64,000 nucleotides of DNA from Sphingobium sp. Z007 (lineage in GTDB: Bacteria > Pseudomonadota > Alphaproteobacteria > Sphingomonadales > Sphingomonadaceae): the NCBI RefSeq assembly GCF_900013425.1, contig NZ_FBXK01000005.1:2108001-2172000 (forward strand), read 5' to 3'. Both the position numbers and the translations under genes were made by a program. Positions 17,615 through 25,843 of this stretch are shown here, in pieces (positions within the stretch are counted from its first letter, which is position 1; every line of letters starts with the position of its first letter). The notes beneath the pieces are model-generated. The model made no database searches and had not been told where the DNA came from. It saw only the letters and a program-made list of their open reading frames with translations.

Positions 17615-18336
17615 CAATACATGTGCTGGCCGCCATTGATCGACAAGGTGCTACCGGTCACGAAGCCCCCTTCCTCGCTGCAGAAGAAGGCGACGCCGCG
17701 GGCGATTTCACTGGCCTGGCCCAAACGGCCGACCGGGATTTTGGCGACGATCTTCTCCAGCACCGGCGCGGGCACGGCGGCGACCATGTCGGTGTCGATA
17801 TAGCCTGGCGCGATCGCGTTGACGGTGATGCCCGACTTTGCGCCTTCCTGCGCCAATGCCTTGGTGAAGCCGTGGATGCCGGATTTAGCGGCGGCATAGT
17901 TGACCTGGCCATATTGGCCGGCCTGACCGTTGATCGAACCGATATTGACGATCCGGCCCCAGCCGCGTTCCCGCATCCCGCCAAAAGTCGCCTTCGACAT
18001 ATTGAAGCAACCGCCAAGGTTGATGCGCATCACTTCGTTCCAGTCATCGAAGCTCATCTTGGCGAGCACGCCGTCGCGGGTGATGCCGGCGTTGTTGACG
18101 ACGATGTCGATCGGTCCCAACGCTTCCATGACCGCGGCGCAACCATCGAGGCAGGCCTGATGATCGCCGACATCCCATTTGAAGGTGTCGATGCCGGTCT
18201 TGTCGGTGAAGGCCTTCGCCTTTTCCTCATTGCCGGCATAGTTGGCGGCCACAGTATAGCCCATTTCCTGCAATGCCAGGCTGATCGCCTCGCCGATGCC
18301 GCGTGTTCCGCCGGTCACGATCGCCACTCTCGACAT
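17614..18336 (-). CDS. phbB: Acetoacetyl-CoA reductase
   Basis: NADPH-dependent short-chain reductase making (R)-3-hydroxybutyryl-CoA for polyhydroxybutyrate. The 240 residues begin MSRVAIVTGGTRGIGEAIS (cofactor loop TGGTRGIG). It has NNAGITRDGVLAKMSFDDWNEV typical of PhbB, the catalytic Ser-Tyr-Lys region (NIGSINGQAGQYGQVNYAAAKSG) and GYIDTDMVAAV. ATG 18336 follows AGGAAGAGGA; the longer frame to 18375 is not supported. No phbA or phaC is in the window. Its stop is coupled to the ribbon-helix-helix gene. Confidence 0.95.
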   Translation of the reverse strand: MSRVAIVTGGTRGIGEAISLALQEMGYTVAANYAGNEEKAKAFTDKTGIDTFKWDVGDHQACLDGCAAVMEALGPIDIVVNNAGITRDGVLAKMSFDDWNEVMRINLGGCFNMSKATFGGMRERGWGRIVNIGSINGQAGQYGQVNYAAAKSGIHGFTKALAQEGAKSGITVNAIAPGYIDTDMVAAVPAPVLEKIVAKIPVGRLGQASEIARGVAFFCSEEGGFVTGSTLSINGGQHMY

Positions 18337-18362
18337 GTGCCTATCCTCTTCCTCAAACCGGG

Positions 18363-19379
18363 TCAGTCGATCCAACCCGAAAGTTCACGGCTCATAAGCC
18401 TGTGGTAGAGAGTGATAGCTTCCGCCGACGCGTTTAGACAGGGTAAAAGGGCAAATTTTTCGCCACCTTGGGCCAAAAAAACCTCTTTCGCGCGCAGGGC
18501 GATTTCCTCTAAGGTCTCAAGGCAGTCCGCAGAGAAGCCAGGTGTGACGACAGCAATGTTTCGGACACCTTCCTTAACCAATTTGGCGAGCGTAGCCTCG
18601 GTTTCCGGTTCGAGCCATTTGGCGCGCCCGAACCGCGACTGGAAGCTCATATGGACCGGCAGCGGCGGGTTTTTCAGAGACAGGGCTTCGCGCAGCAGGC
18701 GGACGGTCTTGACCGACTGGCAATGATAGGGATCGCCCAGATGCAGGGTGCGTTCGGGCATGCCGTGGAAGCTGGCGAGCAAGGCGTCGGGCACGAAGTC
18801 GAGTGCGGCGACATGCCGGTCGATCGACGCCATAAGCGCGGCGATATAGGCCGGATCGTCATGATAGGGCGGCAGGGTGCGAATGGCAGGCTGCCAGCGC
18901 ATCGCGGCGAGCGCGGCGAAGGCGGCATCATTGGCGGTTGCGGTCGTCGCGGCGCTATATTGGGGATAGAGCGGCGCGAGCAGGATACGCTCGCAGCCCC
19001 GCGCCTTCATCGCGGCCAGCTTTTCCGCAATGGCGGGATTGCCGTAGCGCATCGCCCAGTCGACGACCACGCCTTCCCCCATCGCCTGTTGCAAGGCATG
19101 GGCCGCCGCGCGGGTATAGACGGCAAGCGGCGACCCTTCCGGCGTCCACACCTGTTGATAGGCATGGGCCGATTTCTTCGGGCGAGTAGTGAGGATGACG
19201 CCGCGCAGGATGGGTTGCCAGAGGAGTTGCGGAATCTCCACCACGCGCCGGTCGGACAGAAATTCCGCCAGATAGCGGCGCACCGACTTCGGGTCGGGCG
19301 CGTCTGGCGTGCCGAGATTGATGAGGAGAACGCCGACTTTCGGCGTCGGGATGGCGGGATGATTGGGGGGGATGGTCAT
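18363..19379 (-). CDS. hemH: Ferrochelatase
   Basis: Inserts Fe(II) into protoporphyrin IX, the last step of haem synthesis, at the inner membrane face. The 338 residues start near VGVLLINLGTPDAPDPKSVRRYL. The family features LFPLYPQYS-like LLAPLYPQYSAATTAT, SFHGMPERTLHLGDPYHCQ with the metal-site His, FQSRFGRAKWLEP and TPGFSADCLETLEEI are present. ATG 19379 is used because it overlaps the upstream gene's stop (ATGA) and matches the usual N-terminus; the open frame extends to 19496 inside that gene. It is therefore translationally coupled to a molybdenum hydroxylase subunit gene. Confidence 0.97.
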   Translation of the reverse strand: MTIPPNHPAIPTPKVGVLLINLGTPDAPDPKSVRRYLAEFLSDRRVVEIPQLLWQPILRGVILTTRPKKSAHAYQQVWTPEGSPLAVYTRAAAHALQQAMGEGVVVDWAMRYGNPAIAEKLAAMKARGCERILLAPLYPQYSAATTATANDAAFAALAAMRWQPAIRTLPPYHDDPAYIAALMASIDRHVAALDFVPDALLASFHGMPERTLHLGDPYHCQSVKTVRLLREALSLKNPPLPVHMSFQSRFGRAKWLEPETEATLAKLVKEGVRNIAVVTPGFSADCLETLEEIALRAKEVFLAQGGEKFALLPCLNASAEAITLYHRLMSRELSGWID

Positions 19380-21643
19380 GCGGCTCCCACTAGCGGCAGG
19401 CTGCGCATGCGCTGACCTGTCCATGTGTACAGGGCGTTGGCGATGGCAGGGGCGACGAGCGGAGCGGCCAGATCGCTGACGCCGGCGGGATCGCAAGTGC
19501 TACGCATCAGTTCCACCGTGACTTCGCCGATGTCGGCCAGGCGCGGCAGGTTCATGCGGCCAAGTATGGCGCGTGTTGGCAGGCCTCGTTCATAGGGCAC
19601 GGATGCACCCATGGCGTAGGCGAGGCCATAGACCAGCCCGCTTTCGATCTGCTGGCGCGCGATGTCGGGATTCACCTGATCGCCTGCATCGACCGCGGCG
19701 ACGATGCGGCTGACGCTCAGATTGTCGCCGTTCATCGCCGCTTCCACCATGATCGCGGCATAGGCCCCGTCCATCATATGGGCGGATATCCCCTGCCCGC
19801 TGCCCGCGATGCCGCCTTGCCAGCCGCCCATCGACGCCGCGGTGGAGAGGCAGTGGGCCAAGCGCGGATTGCCGCCCAGCATCTGGATGCGGAAGGACAT
19901 GGCCTCCATCCCCGACAGATGCGCCAGTTCATCGATGAAACTCTCGGTGAAGAAAGCCCCGTATAGATGCGCATTGCCGCGCATGAAGCCGAGCGGCAGG
20001 CCCACATCGGTCGGGAAATGATCGACCGCCCAGTGGGGAATGGCGTAGGGCGGCACCATGCCGGCGACGGCCAGCCGGGTCGCCTTGTCCGCCGCGTCCG
20101 CCGCCGCGACGTGCGGCAATGCGCCGTTGGCGATCCGCGCCCATGTCTGCGTCAGCGCGCAGGGTGCGGCGACCTTCGCCAGCCAGCCCTCGATCGCGCC
20201 GTTGCGGCCGAGCTTCGCCGCCATGCGGGCGTGGGCGGGGGCGCTGGGTCGGTCCTGCACCACATCCTCCAGCCGCGACCAGAGGAGTTGCACCGGCCGC
20301 CCCATGTCGCGCGCCAGCAGCGCCGCCTGTACGCCCGCATCCCAATCCATATTACGGCCGAACGACCCGCCGGCGTGGAGCGGATAGAGCGTCACCGCCC
20401 TATCCGGCAGGCCAAGCGCATCGGCAATCGCCGCGCGGGCCAGGCCGGGCGCCTGCGTCGCCATCCAGACTTCCGCGCCGTCATCAGAGACGCGGGCGGT
20501 GGCGCACTGAGGTTCGAGCGCCAGATGCAGCCCGGCATCGACCCGATATTCGCTGGCGAGGATGGTCGCCCCCTCGAACACCGGGCCAAGGTCGCCCTGG
20601 GCATAGAGGCGACGTCCAGCCGACCCGGAGAAGGCCGCCTCCAGCGCGTCGTCTATCCCACCGCTGCTGACTGGCACGCCGCGCAGCGTGAATATCGGGT
20701 CGGCCAGGTCGAGCGCCTTGTTCGCAGCCCACCAGTTGCTGGCGATCGCGGCGACCCAGCGTTCCTGCCGCACCAGCTTGAGGAAGCCGATGACGCTGCC
20801 AGCGGCGCGTTCGTCCAGCCCGGCCAGCACGGCGTCGCCGATCGGCCCCTGCCGGATCGAGGCATAGACCATGTCGGGCAGGCGGATGTCGGCGGTGAAA
20901 TTATGGCTGCCATCGATCTTGGACGGGGTGTCAAGCCGCGGCAGATCCTGCCCAGACAGGCGGCCATCCTGCCCCTGGCGATAGGGCAGGATATCGGGCA
21001 GATCGAATCGAGCGGCGTCCGCGACCACATCGCCGATCTTCATCCGATGGGCGCCGCCGTCGGAGATGATGCCCTCCTGTATATCGCAGCTTTCCCAGGG
21101 AATGGCCCAGCGCGCCGCCGCCGCCTTGCACAGCAGCACGCGGGCGGCCGCGCCGGCGTCGCGATAGGCGTTGCGGAACATCGGGACGGACGTGCCGCCG
21201 CCGGTCAGCATCAGCGCGCTGCGTGTCGCATATTGGCCGATCGTCCAATCACCGGCATCGCCCAGCAGCCGCGTCCAGTCGCTCGCCAGCCATTCGCGCG
21301 CCAGCAGCGTGTTGGCGTAGAGCGGGCTGATCGGCGCGCTCTGCACCGCGACCGTGCGCCAGTCCGCGCCTAGTTCGTCGGCTAATATCTGCGGCAGGAC
21401 GGTGGTGACGCCCTGCCCCATTTCAGTCTGCGGCACGACGACGATGATCTGGCCGGATGCATCGATTTTCAGGAAGGCGTTGACGATGGTTTCGCCGGGA
21501 CCGGCATTGAGATTGGGCTGGTAACTGCGCGGCCATACGCCCCAGGCGAGCAGCAGCCCCGCCGCTGCGCCGCCGCCGATCAGCAGCGTGCGGCGGTCGA
21601 TGCCCTGATGTTTGCCGGATTGCTTCCGCGGGGTGCGCGCCAT
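19376..21643 (-). CDS. Tat-exported molybdopterin hydroxylase large subunit (IorB-like)
   Basis: A 755-residue protein of the xanthine dehydrogenase/isoquinoline 1-oxidoreductase beta family. DRRTLLIGGGAAAGLLLAWG at 16-35 is a twin-arginine signal, so it should be exported folded. Family motifs are VVPQTEMGQGVTTVLPQILADELG near the N-terminus, LEPQCATARV, HAGGSFGRNMDWDAGVQAALLA and RGNAHLYGAFFTESFIDELA. These enzymes bind a molybdopterin cofactor and work with a small [2Fe-2S] subunit (IorA), but no such gene is beside it. It overlaps hemH by four bases. Substrate unknown: N-heterocycles or aldehydes are typical. Confidence 0.9.
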   Translation of the reverse strand: MARTPRKQSGKHQGIDRRTLLIGGGAAAGLLLAWGVWPRSYQPNLNAGPGETIVNAFLKIDASGQIIVVVPQTEMGQGVTTVLPQILADELGADWRTVAVQSAPISPLYANTLLAREWLASDWTRLLGDAGDWTIGQYATRSALMLTGGGTSVPMFRNAYRDAGAAARVLLCKAAAARWAIPWESCDIQEGIISDGGAHRMKIGDVVADAARFDLPDILPYRQGQDGRLSGQDLPRLDTPSKIDGSHNFTADIRLPDMVYASIRQGPIGDAVLAGLDERAAGSVIGFLKLVRQERWVAAIASNWWAANKALDLADPIFTLRGVPVSSGGIDDALEAAFSGSAGRRLYAQGDLGPVFEGATILASEYRVDAGLHLALEPQCATARVSDDGAEVWMATQAPGLARAAIADALGLPDRAVTLYPLHAGGSFGRNMDWDAGVQAALLARDMGRPVQLLWSRLEDVVQDRPSAPAHARMAAKLGRNGAIEGWLAKVAAPCALTQTWARIANGALPHVAAADAADKATRLAVAGMVPPYAIPHWAVDHFPTDVGLPLGFMRGNAHLYGAFFTESFIDELAHLSGMEAMSFRIQMLGGNPRLAHCLSTAASMGGWQGGIAGSGQGISAHMMDGAYAAIMVEAAMNGDNLSVSRIVAAVDAGDQVNPDIARQQIESGLVYGLAYAMGASVPYERGLPTRAILGRMNLPRLADIGEVTVELMRSTCDPAGVSDLAAPLVAPAIANALYTWTGQRMRSLPLVGAA

Positions 21644-21682
21644 GCCTTGCCTGATAGAGACGCGAGACCGCGCTGCCTAGCG

Positions 21683-22117
21683 TTATTCGGCGACGATCGG
21701 CGCAAGGCCAAGCCGCGGGATGTCGATCGCGGGACAACGGTCCATCACCACTTTCAACCCTGCCGCTTCGGCGCGGGCGGCCGCGGCTTCGTTGACTACG
21801 CCCAGTTGCATCCACACCGCCTTCGCGCCGGCGGCGATGGCGTCGTCCACCGCCTCCCCAGCCGCCTCGCTGCGGCGGAAGATATCGACCATGTCGATCG
21901 GCACCCCGATGTCGGACAGGCGACCCCAGACAAATTCGCCATGGACATGCTCACCGGCGATCTGCGGATTGACCGGCAGGACGCGGTAGCCATGGCCCTG
22001 TAGAAATTGCATCACGCCATAGCTGGGGCGGTCCGGGCGATCGGAAATGCCGACCAGCGCGATCGTGCGGGTTTCCGAAAGCAGTGTGGCGATGTCCTGC
22101 GGGGCGGTGAGCGGCAT
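21683..22117 (-). CDS. CoA-binding domain protein (YccU-like)
   Basis: A 144-residue Rossmann-fold protein with [67 protein letters not shown] and [14 protein letters not shown], all characteristic of the small CoA-binding proteins related to succinyl-CoA synthetase alpha. Its cellular role is not known. ATG 22117 follows AAGGAAATACGCC; the open frame to 22186 has no support. It lies 39 bases upstream of the molybdenum hydroxylase gene on the same strand and may share its transcript. Confidence 0.92.
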   Translation of the reverse strand: MPLTAPQDIATLLSETRTIALVGISDRPDRPSYGVMQFLQGHGYRVLPVNPQIAGEHVHGEFVWGRLSDIGVPIDMVDIFRRSEAAGEAVDDAIAAGAKAVWMQLGVVNEAAAARAEAAGLKVVMDRCPAIDIPRLGLAPIVAE

Positions 22118-22204
22118 GGCGTATTTCCTTTGCGACCGAGATGGGGAGGACGCAGGCGAAGGCAAGACGTTCCTTTCGTCGCACATTCACTATAATGACA
22201 GGCC

Positions 22205-22663
22205 ATGTTCGATATTCGCCCCGACGACCTGACCGACCCGCAAACCCGCGCGCTGCTTGCGCTCCACCTGGCCGGGATGCAGGCCGACAGCCCACCCGAC
22301 GCCGCATTCGCGCTGGACCTGTCGGCATTGCAGACACCTGATATCAGCGTCTGGACCTTATGGGACGGTGCCGCCGTCGCCGGGGTCGGCGCGCTGCGGT
22401 CCCTGTCGGCCGATCAGGGTGAGATCAAGTCGATGCGGACCCATCCCGACTATCTGCGCAAGGGCGTGTCCAAAGCGCTGCTGCGGCACATCGTCTCAGC
22501 GGCGCGCGAGCGCGGCATGACGCGGCTGAGCCTGGAAACCGGCCGGGGCGCGGCGTTCGAACCGGCGCTTTCGCTCTATCGCGCCCATGGCTTCATCGAC
22601 GGCGGCGCGTTCGGCGACTATGAACCCAATGGCTTCAGCCAATATCTGCATTTGACGCTGTAA
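22205..22663 (+). CDS. GNAT family N-acetyltransferase
   Basis: A 152-residue acetyltransferase. The acetyl-CoA-binding motif A is MRTHPDYLRKGVSKALLRHIV (R-x-x-G-V/K type), followed by LSLETGRGAAFEPALSLYRAHGFIDGGAFGDYEPNGFSQYLHL, typical of YafP/PhnO-like enzymes. The substrate cannot be read from sequence. It is divergent from the CoA-binding protein and ends exactly where the convergent mrp gene ends (22663/22664). Confidence 0.92.
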   Translation: MFDIRPDDLTDPQTRALLALHLAGMQADSPPDAAFALDLSALQTPDISVWTLWDGAAVAGVGALRSLSADQGEIKSMRTHPDYLRKGVSKALLRHIVSAARERGMTRLSLETGRGAAFEPALSLYRAHGFIDGGAFGDYEPNGFSQYLHLTL

Positions 22664-23656
22664 TCAGGCCGATGTCTTGAGCCAGTCGGCGACCTTGCGG
22701 GCGATAGCATGGAAGGCGTCGGCATGGACGCCCTCGCCCGCCGCTGGCGGATCGCCCGCGTCGGAGCGCTGGCGGATGTCGATCGCCAGGGGTATGCGGC
22801 CGAGGAACGGCATCGACAGGTCCTCTGCTTTGCTCTCCGCGCCGCCATGACCGAAAGGATCGGACAATTCGCCGCAATGGGGGCAGGCATAGCCGGCCAT
22901 ATTCTCGACCAGGCCGACCATCGGGACGCCGGCCTGATGGAACAGGCTGACAGCGCGGGTGGCATCGATCAGCGCCAGATCCTGCGGCGTGGACACGATC
23001 ACCGCGCCGACGGGCTTGTGCTTCTGCACCATGGTCAATTGGATGTCGCCGGTGCCGGGCGGCATGTCGACCACCAGCAGTTCGGTGTCGCCCCATTCCG
23101 CGTCAATCAGCTGGGTCAGGGCATTGCCGACCATCGGCCCGCGCCAGGCCAGCGCCTTACCCGGCTCCACCAGATGCGCCATCGACAGCATCGGAATGCC
23201 CAGCGTGCCGGTGACGGGAATCAATTTCTTGTCGCGGGCCTGCGGCTTTTGATCCTCGCTCCCCATCAGCCGCGCCTGCGACGGGCCATAGATGTCGGCA
23301 TCAACCAGCCCGACCTTCAACCCCAGCCGGTGCAGCGCGACGGCGAGATTGGCCGACAGTGTCGATTTGCCCACCCCGCCCTTGCCGGACGCTACGGCCA
23401 GGATGCGCAGCGGCGGCTTAGCCGTCGGCGTTTCCACCGGCGTTCGCTCCGCGGTCATGGCGATGCGCACATCAGTCACGCCGAGCACGGTCAGCGCGCC
23501 TTCACGGATCGCGGCGGCCAGCCCGTCCCGTTTGTCCAGAGGTAGGCCACCCACATTGAGGGCGATGGTCATCACCCCTTCCTTGACCCGCGGCGCGCTA
23601 GCGCGACCATCGGTAAGGGCGGTCAGACGGGCGGTGAAATCGGCAAGATCGGTCAT
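22664..23656 (-). CDS. mrp: Mrp/ApbC-type iron-sulfur cluster carrier ATPase
   Basis: A 330-residue P-loop protein that loads Fe-S clusters onto apo-proteins. An N-terminal DUF59-like segment (residues 1-70) precedes the deviant Walker A ASGKGGVGKST at about 89-99. Then come DADIYGPSQARLMG, VDMPPGTGDIQLTM and CPHC in NMAGYACPHCGE, the cluster-binding cysteine pair. ATG 23656 is used; a TTG two codons earlier is also open. It is divergent from hflK, with a 74-base gap. Fe-S assembly fits with the nearby succinate dehydrogenase and hydroxylase needs only in a general way. Confidence 0.95.
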   Translation of the reverse strand: MTDLADFTARLTALTDGRASAPRVKEGVMTIALNVGGLPLDKRDGLAAAIREGALTVLGVTDVRIAMTAERTPVETPTAKPPLRILAVASGKGGVGKSTLSANLAVALHRLGLKVGLVDADIYGPSQARLMGSEDQKPQARDKKLIPVTGTLGIPMLSMAHLVEPGKALAWRGPMVGNALTQLIDAEWGDTELLVVDMPPGTGDIQLTMVQKHKPVGAVIVSTPQDLALIDATRAVSLFHQAGVPMVGLVENMAGYACPHCGELSDPFGHGGAESKAEDLSMPFLGRIPLAIDIRQRSDAGDPPAAGEGVHADAFHAIARKVADWLKTSA

Positions 23657-23730
23657 AACCAAGCCCTGTAGGAAATAATCGCGGCCATTGGCACTGTTTT
23701 TCGGCGCAGAGCCTTCCTATAGAAGAGGGC

Positions 23731-24858
23731 ATGAGAAGAATGTTCGGGTGGATGCCCGCGATCGCATCGATGGTCCAAGGCCCCTGGGGCGGCAAGAATG
23801 ACGGACCCAACGGGGACGGTCAGAAGGGTGGCGGCGACGGTGGCCCACGTAACCCGTGGACACAGCCGGGCCGGCCGTCCGGCAGCCAGAAGGGGCCATC
23901 GGCGATTGAGGAGCTGTTGCGTCGTGGCCGTGAGAGCTTCGGCCAGGGCGGCGGCGAGAATAGCGGCGGCTTTGGCGGTATGCCGCCGCGCGCATCGGGT
24001 AAGGCGTTGTGGCCGATCGGGATCGCCCTGGTTGTCATATTGTGGCTGGTGCTGACCAGTTTCCACCGCGTCGGTCCGCAGGAGCGCGGCGTCGTTACCC
24101 TGTTGGGCAAATATAGCCGTACCCTGACCCCTGGTATCAGCCTGACCCTGCCCGCCCCGTTCGAAGCGGTGACCACGGTTGATGTTGAGGAAATCCGCAC
24201 CATCGATGTCGGCTCCGCCAGTGCGGAAAGCGAGAATCTGGTGCTGACCGGCGACCAGAATATCATCGACCTCGCCTATTCGGTGCGCTGGAACATCCGC
24301 AATCCTGAACTTTATCTGTTCCAGCTATCGGACCCGGATGCCAGCGTTCGGGAGGTCGCCGAAAGCGCTATGCGGTCCGTTTTGGCCAGCGTCAGCCTGG
24401 ACGATGCGCTGGGCGCCGGGCGCACCGCGATCGAGCAACAGGTCGAATTGCGGATGCAGGAGATATTGGACGGCTATAAGTCGGGCATCCGTATCCAGGG
24501 CGTCGCGATCAAGCAGGCCGATCCGCCGACCGCCGTCAACGACGCCTTTAAGGCGGTGTCGGCCGCGCAGCAGACGGCGCAGACTTATCTCAACGAAGCG
24601 CGCGCCGCCGCCCAGCAGGTGACGGCCAAGGCGCAGGGTGAGGCCGCGGCCTTCGACAAGGTCTATGAACAATATAAGCTGTCGCCTGATGTGACCCGCC
24701 GCCGCATGTATTATGAAACCATGGAGGGCGTGCTGTCGAACGTCGACAAGACCATCGTCGAGGGCAATAATGTGACGCCCTATCTGCCGCTGCCCGAAAT
24801 CAAGCGTCGTGCGCAGGCGACCCCAGCGCCCGACGCCGCCAGCACGGGAGGCCAGTAA
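23731..24858 (+). CDS. hflK: HflK, membrane regulator of FtsH protease
   Basis: A 375-residue SPFH/band 7 protein. Residues 15-90 are Gly/Pro-rich and cytoplasmic (GPWGGKNDGP repeats), 91-110 form a TM segment, and the periplasmic band 7 domain follows, with a long helical EARAAAQQVTAKAQGEAAAF. HflK and HflC form a large cage around FtsH. AGAAGAGGG ends one base before ATG 23731, so ATG 23740, three codons later, may be the true start. The hflC ATG overlaps its stop (TAATG). Confidence 0.95.
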   Translation: MRRMFGWMPAIASMVQGPWGGKNDGPNGDGQKGGGDGGPRNPWTQPGRPSGSQKGPSAIEELLRRGRESFGQGGGENSGGFGGMPPRASGKALWPIGIALVVILWLVLTSFHRVGPQERGVVTLLGKYSRTLTPGISLTLPAPFEAVTTVDVEEIRTIDVGSASAESENLVLTGDQNIIDLAYSVRWNIRNPELYLFQLSDPDASVREVAESAMRSVLASVSLDDALGAGRTAIEQQVELRMQEILDGYKSGIRIQGVAIKQADPPTAVNDAFKAVSAAQQTAQTYLNEARAAAQQVTAKAQGEAAAFDKVYEQYKLSPDVTRRRMYYETMEGVLSNVDKTIVEGNNVTPYLPLPEIKRRAQATPAPDAASTGGQ

Positions 24859-25706
24859 TGCCCGCAATATTGCGTCATCCCGTCGCCCTCGCGCTGATCC
24901 TGCTCGCGCTGCTGATCCTCGTCGGCAGCACCGTGGCGATCGTGCCCGAAACCAAGCAGGGCGTGGTCGTGCGTTTTGGCGATCCCAAGGCGATTATCAA
25001 CCGCTATCGCCCCAATGAGACCTTCGGCAATACCGGCGCTGGCATCATCATGCGCTGGCCGTTCGTTGACCAAATCGTGTGGATCGACAAACGCGTCCTG
25101 TCGGTCGAGATGGAACGGCAGCAGGTGCTGTCGACCGACCAGCTACGTCTCCAGGTCGATGCCTTCGCCCGTTACCGCATCGTCGACCCGCTGCGCATGT
25201 ATATCGCGGCGGGCAATGAGGAACGTGTGGGCGAGGCGCTGCGCCCGATCCTGGGGTCCGCGCTGCGCAACGAACTGGGCAAGCGGCCCTTTGCCGCCTT
25301 GCTCAGCCCCGAACGCGGCCAGGTGATGCAGAATATCGAGGCAGGGCTCGACCGGGTCGCGCGCCAATATGGCGCGGAGATTGTTGACGTGCGGATCAAG
25401 CGCGCCGACCTGCCCGACGGCACGCCGCTGGAAAGCGCCTTCACCCGGATGCGCACCGCGCGCGAGCAGGAAGCGCTGACCATCCGCGCCCAGGGGGCCA
25501 AGCAGGCGCAGATCATCCGCGCCGAGGCCGACGCCAACGCGGCGCGCATCTATGCCGAAAGTTTCGGCAAGGACCCGTCCTTCTACGATTTCTATCGGGG
25601 GATGCAGAGCTATCGTTACACCTTCGCGCCCGATCGGCCGGGCCAGACCAACATCATCCTGTCGCCGGACAATGAATTCCTGCGGCAATTTCAGGGACGA
25701 CGTTAA
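24858..25706 (+). CDS. hflC: HflC, membrane regulator of FtsH protease
   Basis: A 282-residue SPFH protein with an N-terminal TM anchor (about residues 8-28) and VPETKQGVVVRFGDP, LQVDAFARYRIVDPLRMY and IRAQGAKQAQIIRAEADANAARIYAESFGKDPSFYDFYRGMQSY, typical of HflC. It is the partner of HflK, coupled by overlapping stop and start. A perfect 28-bp palindrome 6 bases after the stop separates it from the DegP-type protease; the two together make an envelope proteolysis block. Confidence 0.96.
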   Translation: MPAILRHPVALALILLALLILVGSTVAIVPETKQGVVVRFGDPKAIINRYRPNETFGNTGAGIIMRWPFVDQIVWIDKRVLSVEMERQQVLSTDQLRLQVDAFARYRIVDPLRMYIAAGNEERVGEALRPILGSALRNELGKRPFAALLSPERGQVMQNIEAGLDRVARQYGAEIVDVRIKRADLPDGTPLESAFTRMRTAREQEALTIRAQGAKQAQIIRAEADANAARIYAESFGKDPSFYDFYRGMQSYRYTFAPDRPGQTNIILSPDNEFLRQFQGRR

Positions 25707-25711
25707 ACTTT

Positions 25712-25739
25712 CGTAATGATCCCCGCGGGGATCATTACG
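25712..25739. repeat. Perfect 28-bp palindrome between hflC and the DegP-type gene
   Basis: The half CGTAATGATCCCCG is followed at once by its exact reverse complement. As RNA it folds to a 12-bp stem with a CGCG loop. No T-run follows, so it is not a canonical intrinsic terminator. It may be a processing or attenuation hairpin after hflC, or a dimeric-protein operator for the protease gene whose GTG is 104 bases on. Confidence 0.8.
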
Positions 25740-25843
25740 GAACCAGCGTCATTCAATGAGGGTTAAGGCAAGGCGGAGCATCTGAGGGTTTCCTAAAAGT
25801 CCCGCCCTCCTTACCCCTGAAGCTTTGAAGAGGACCGTCACGA

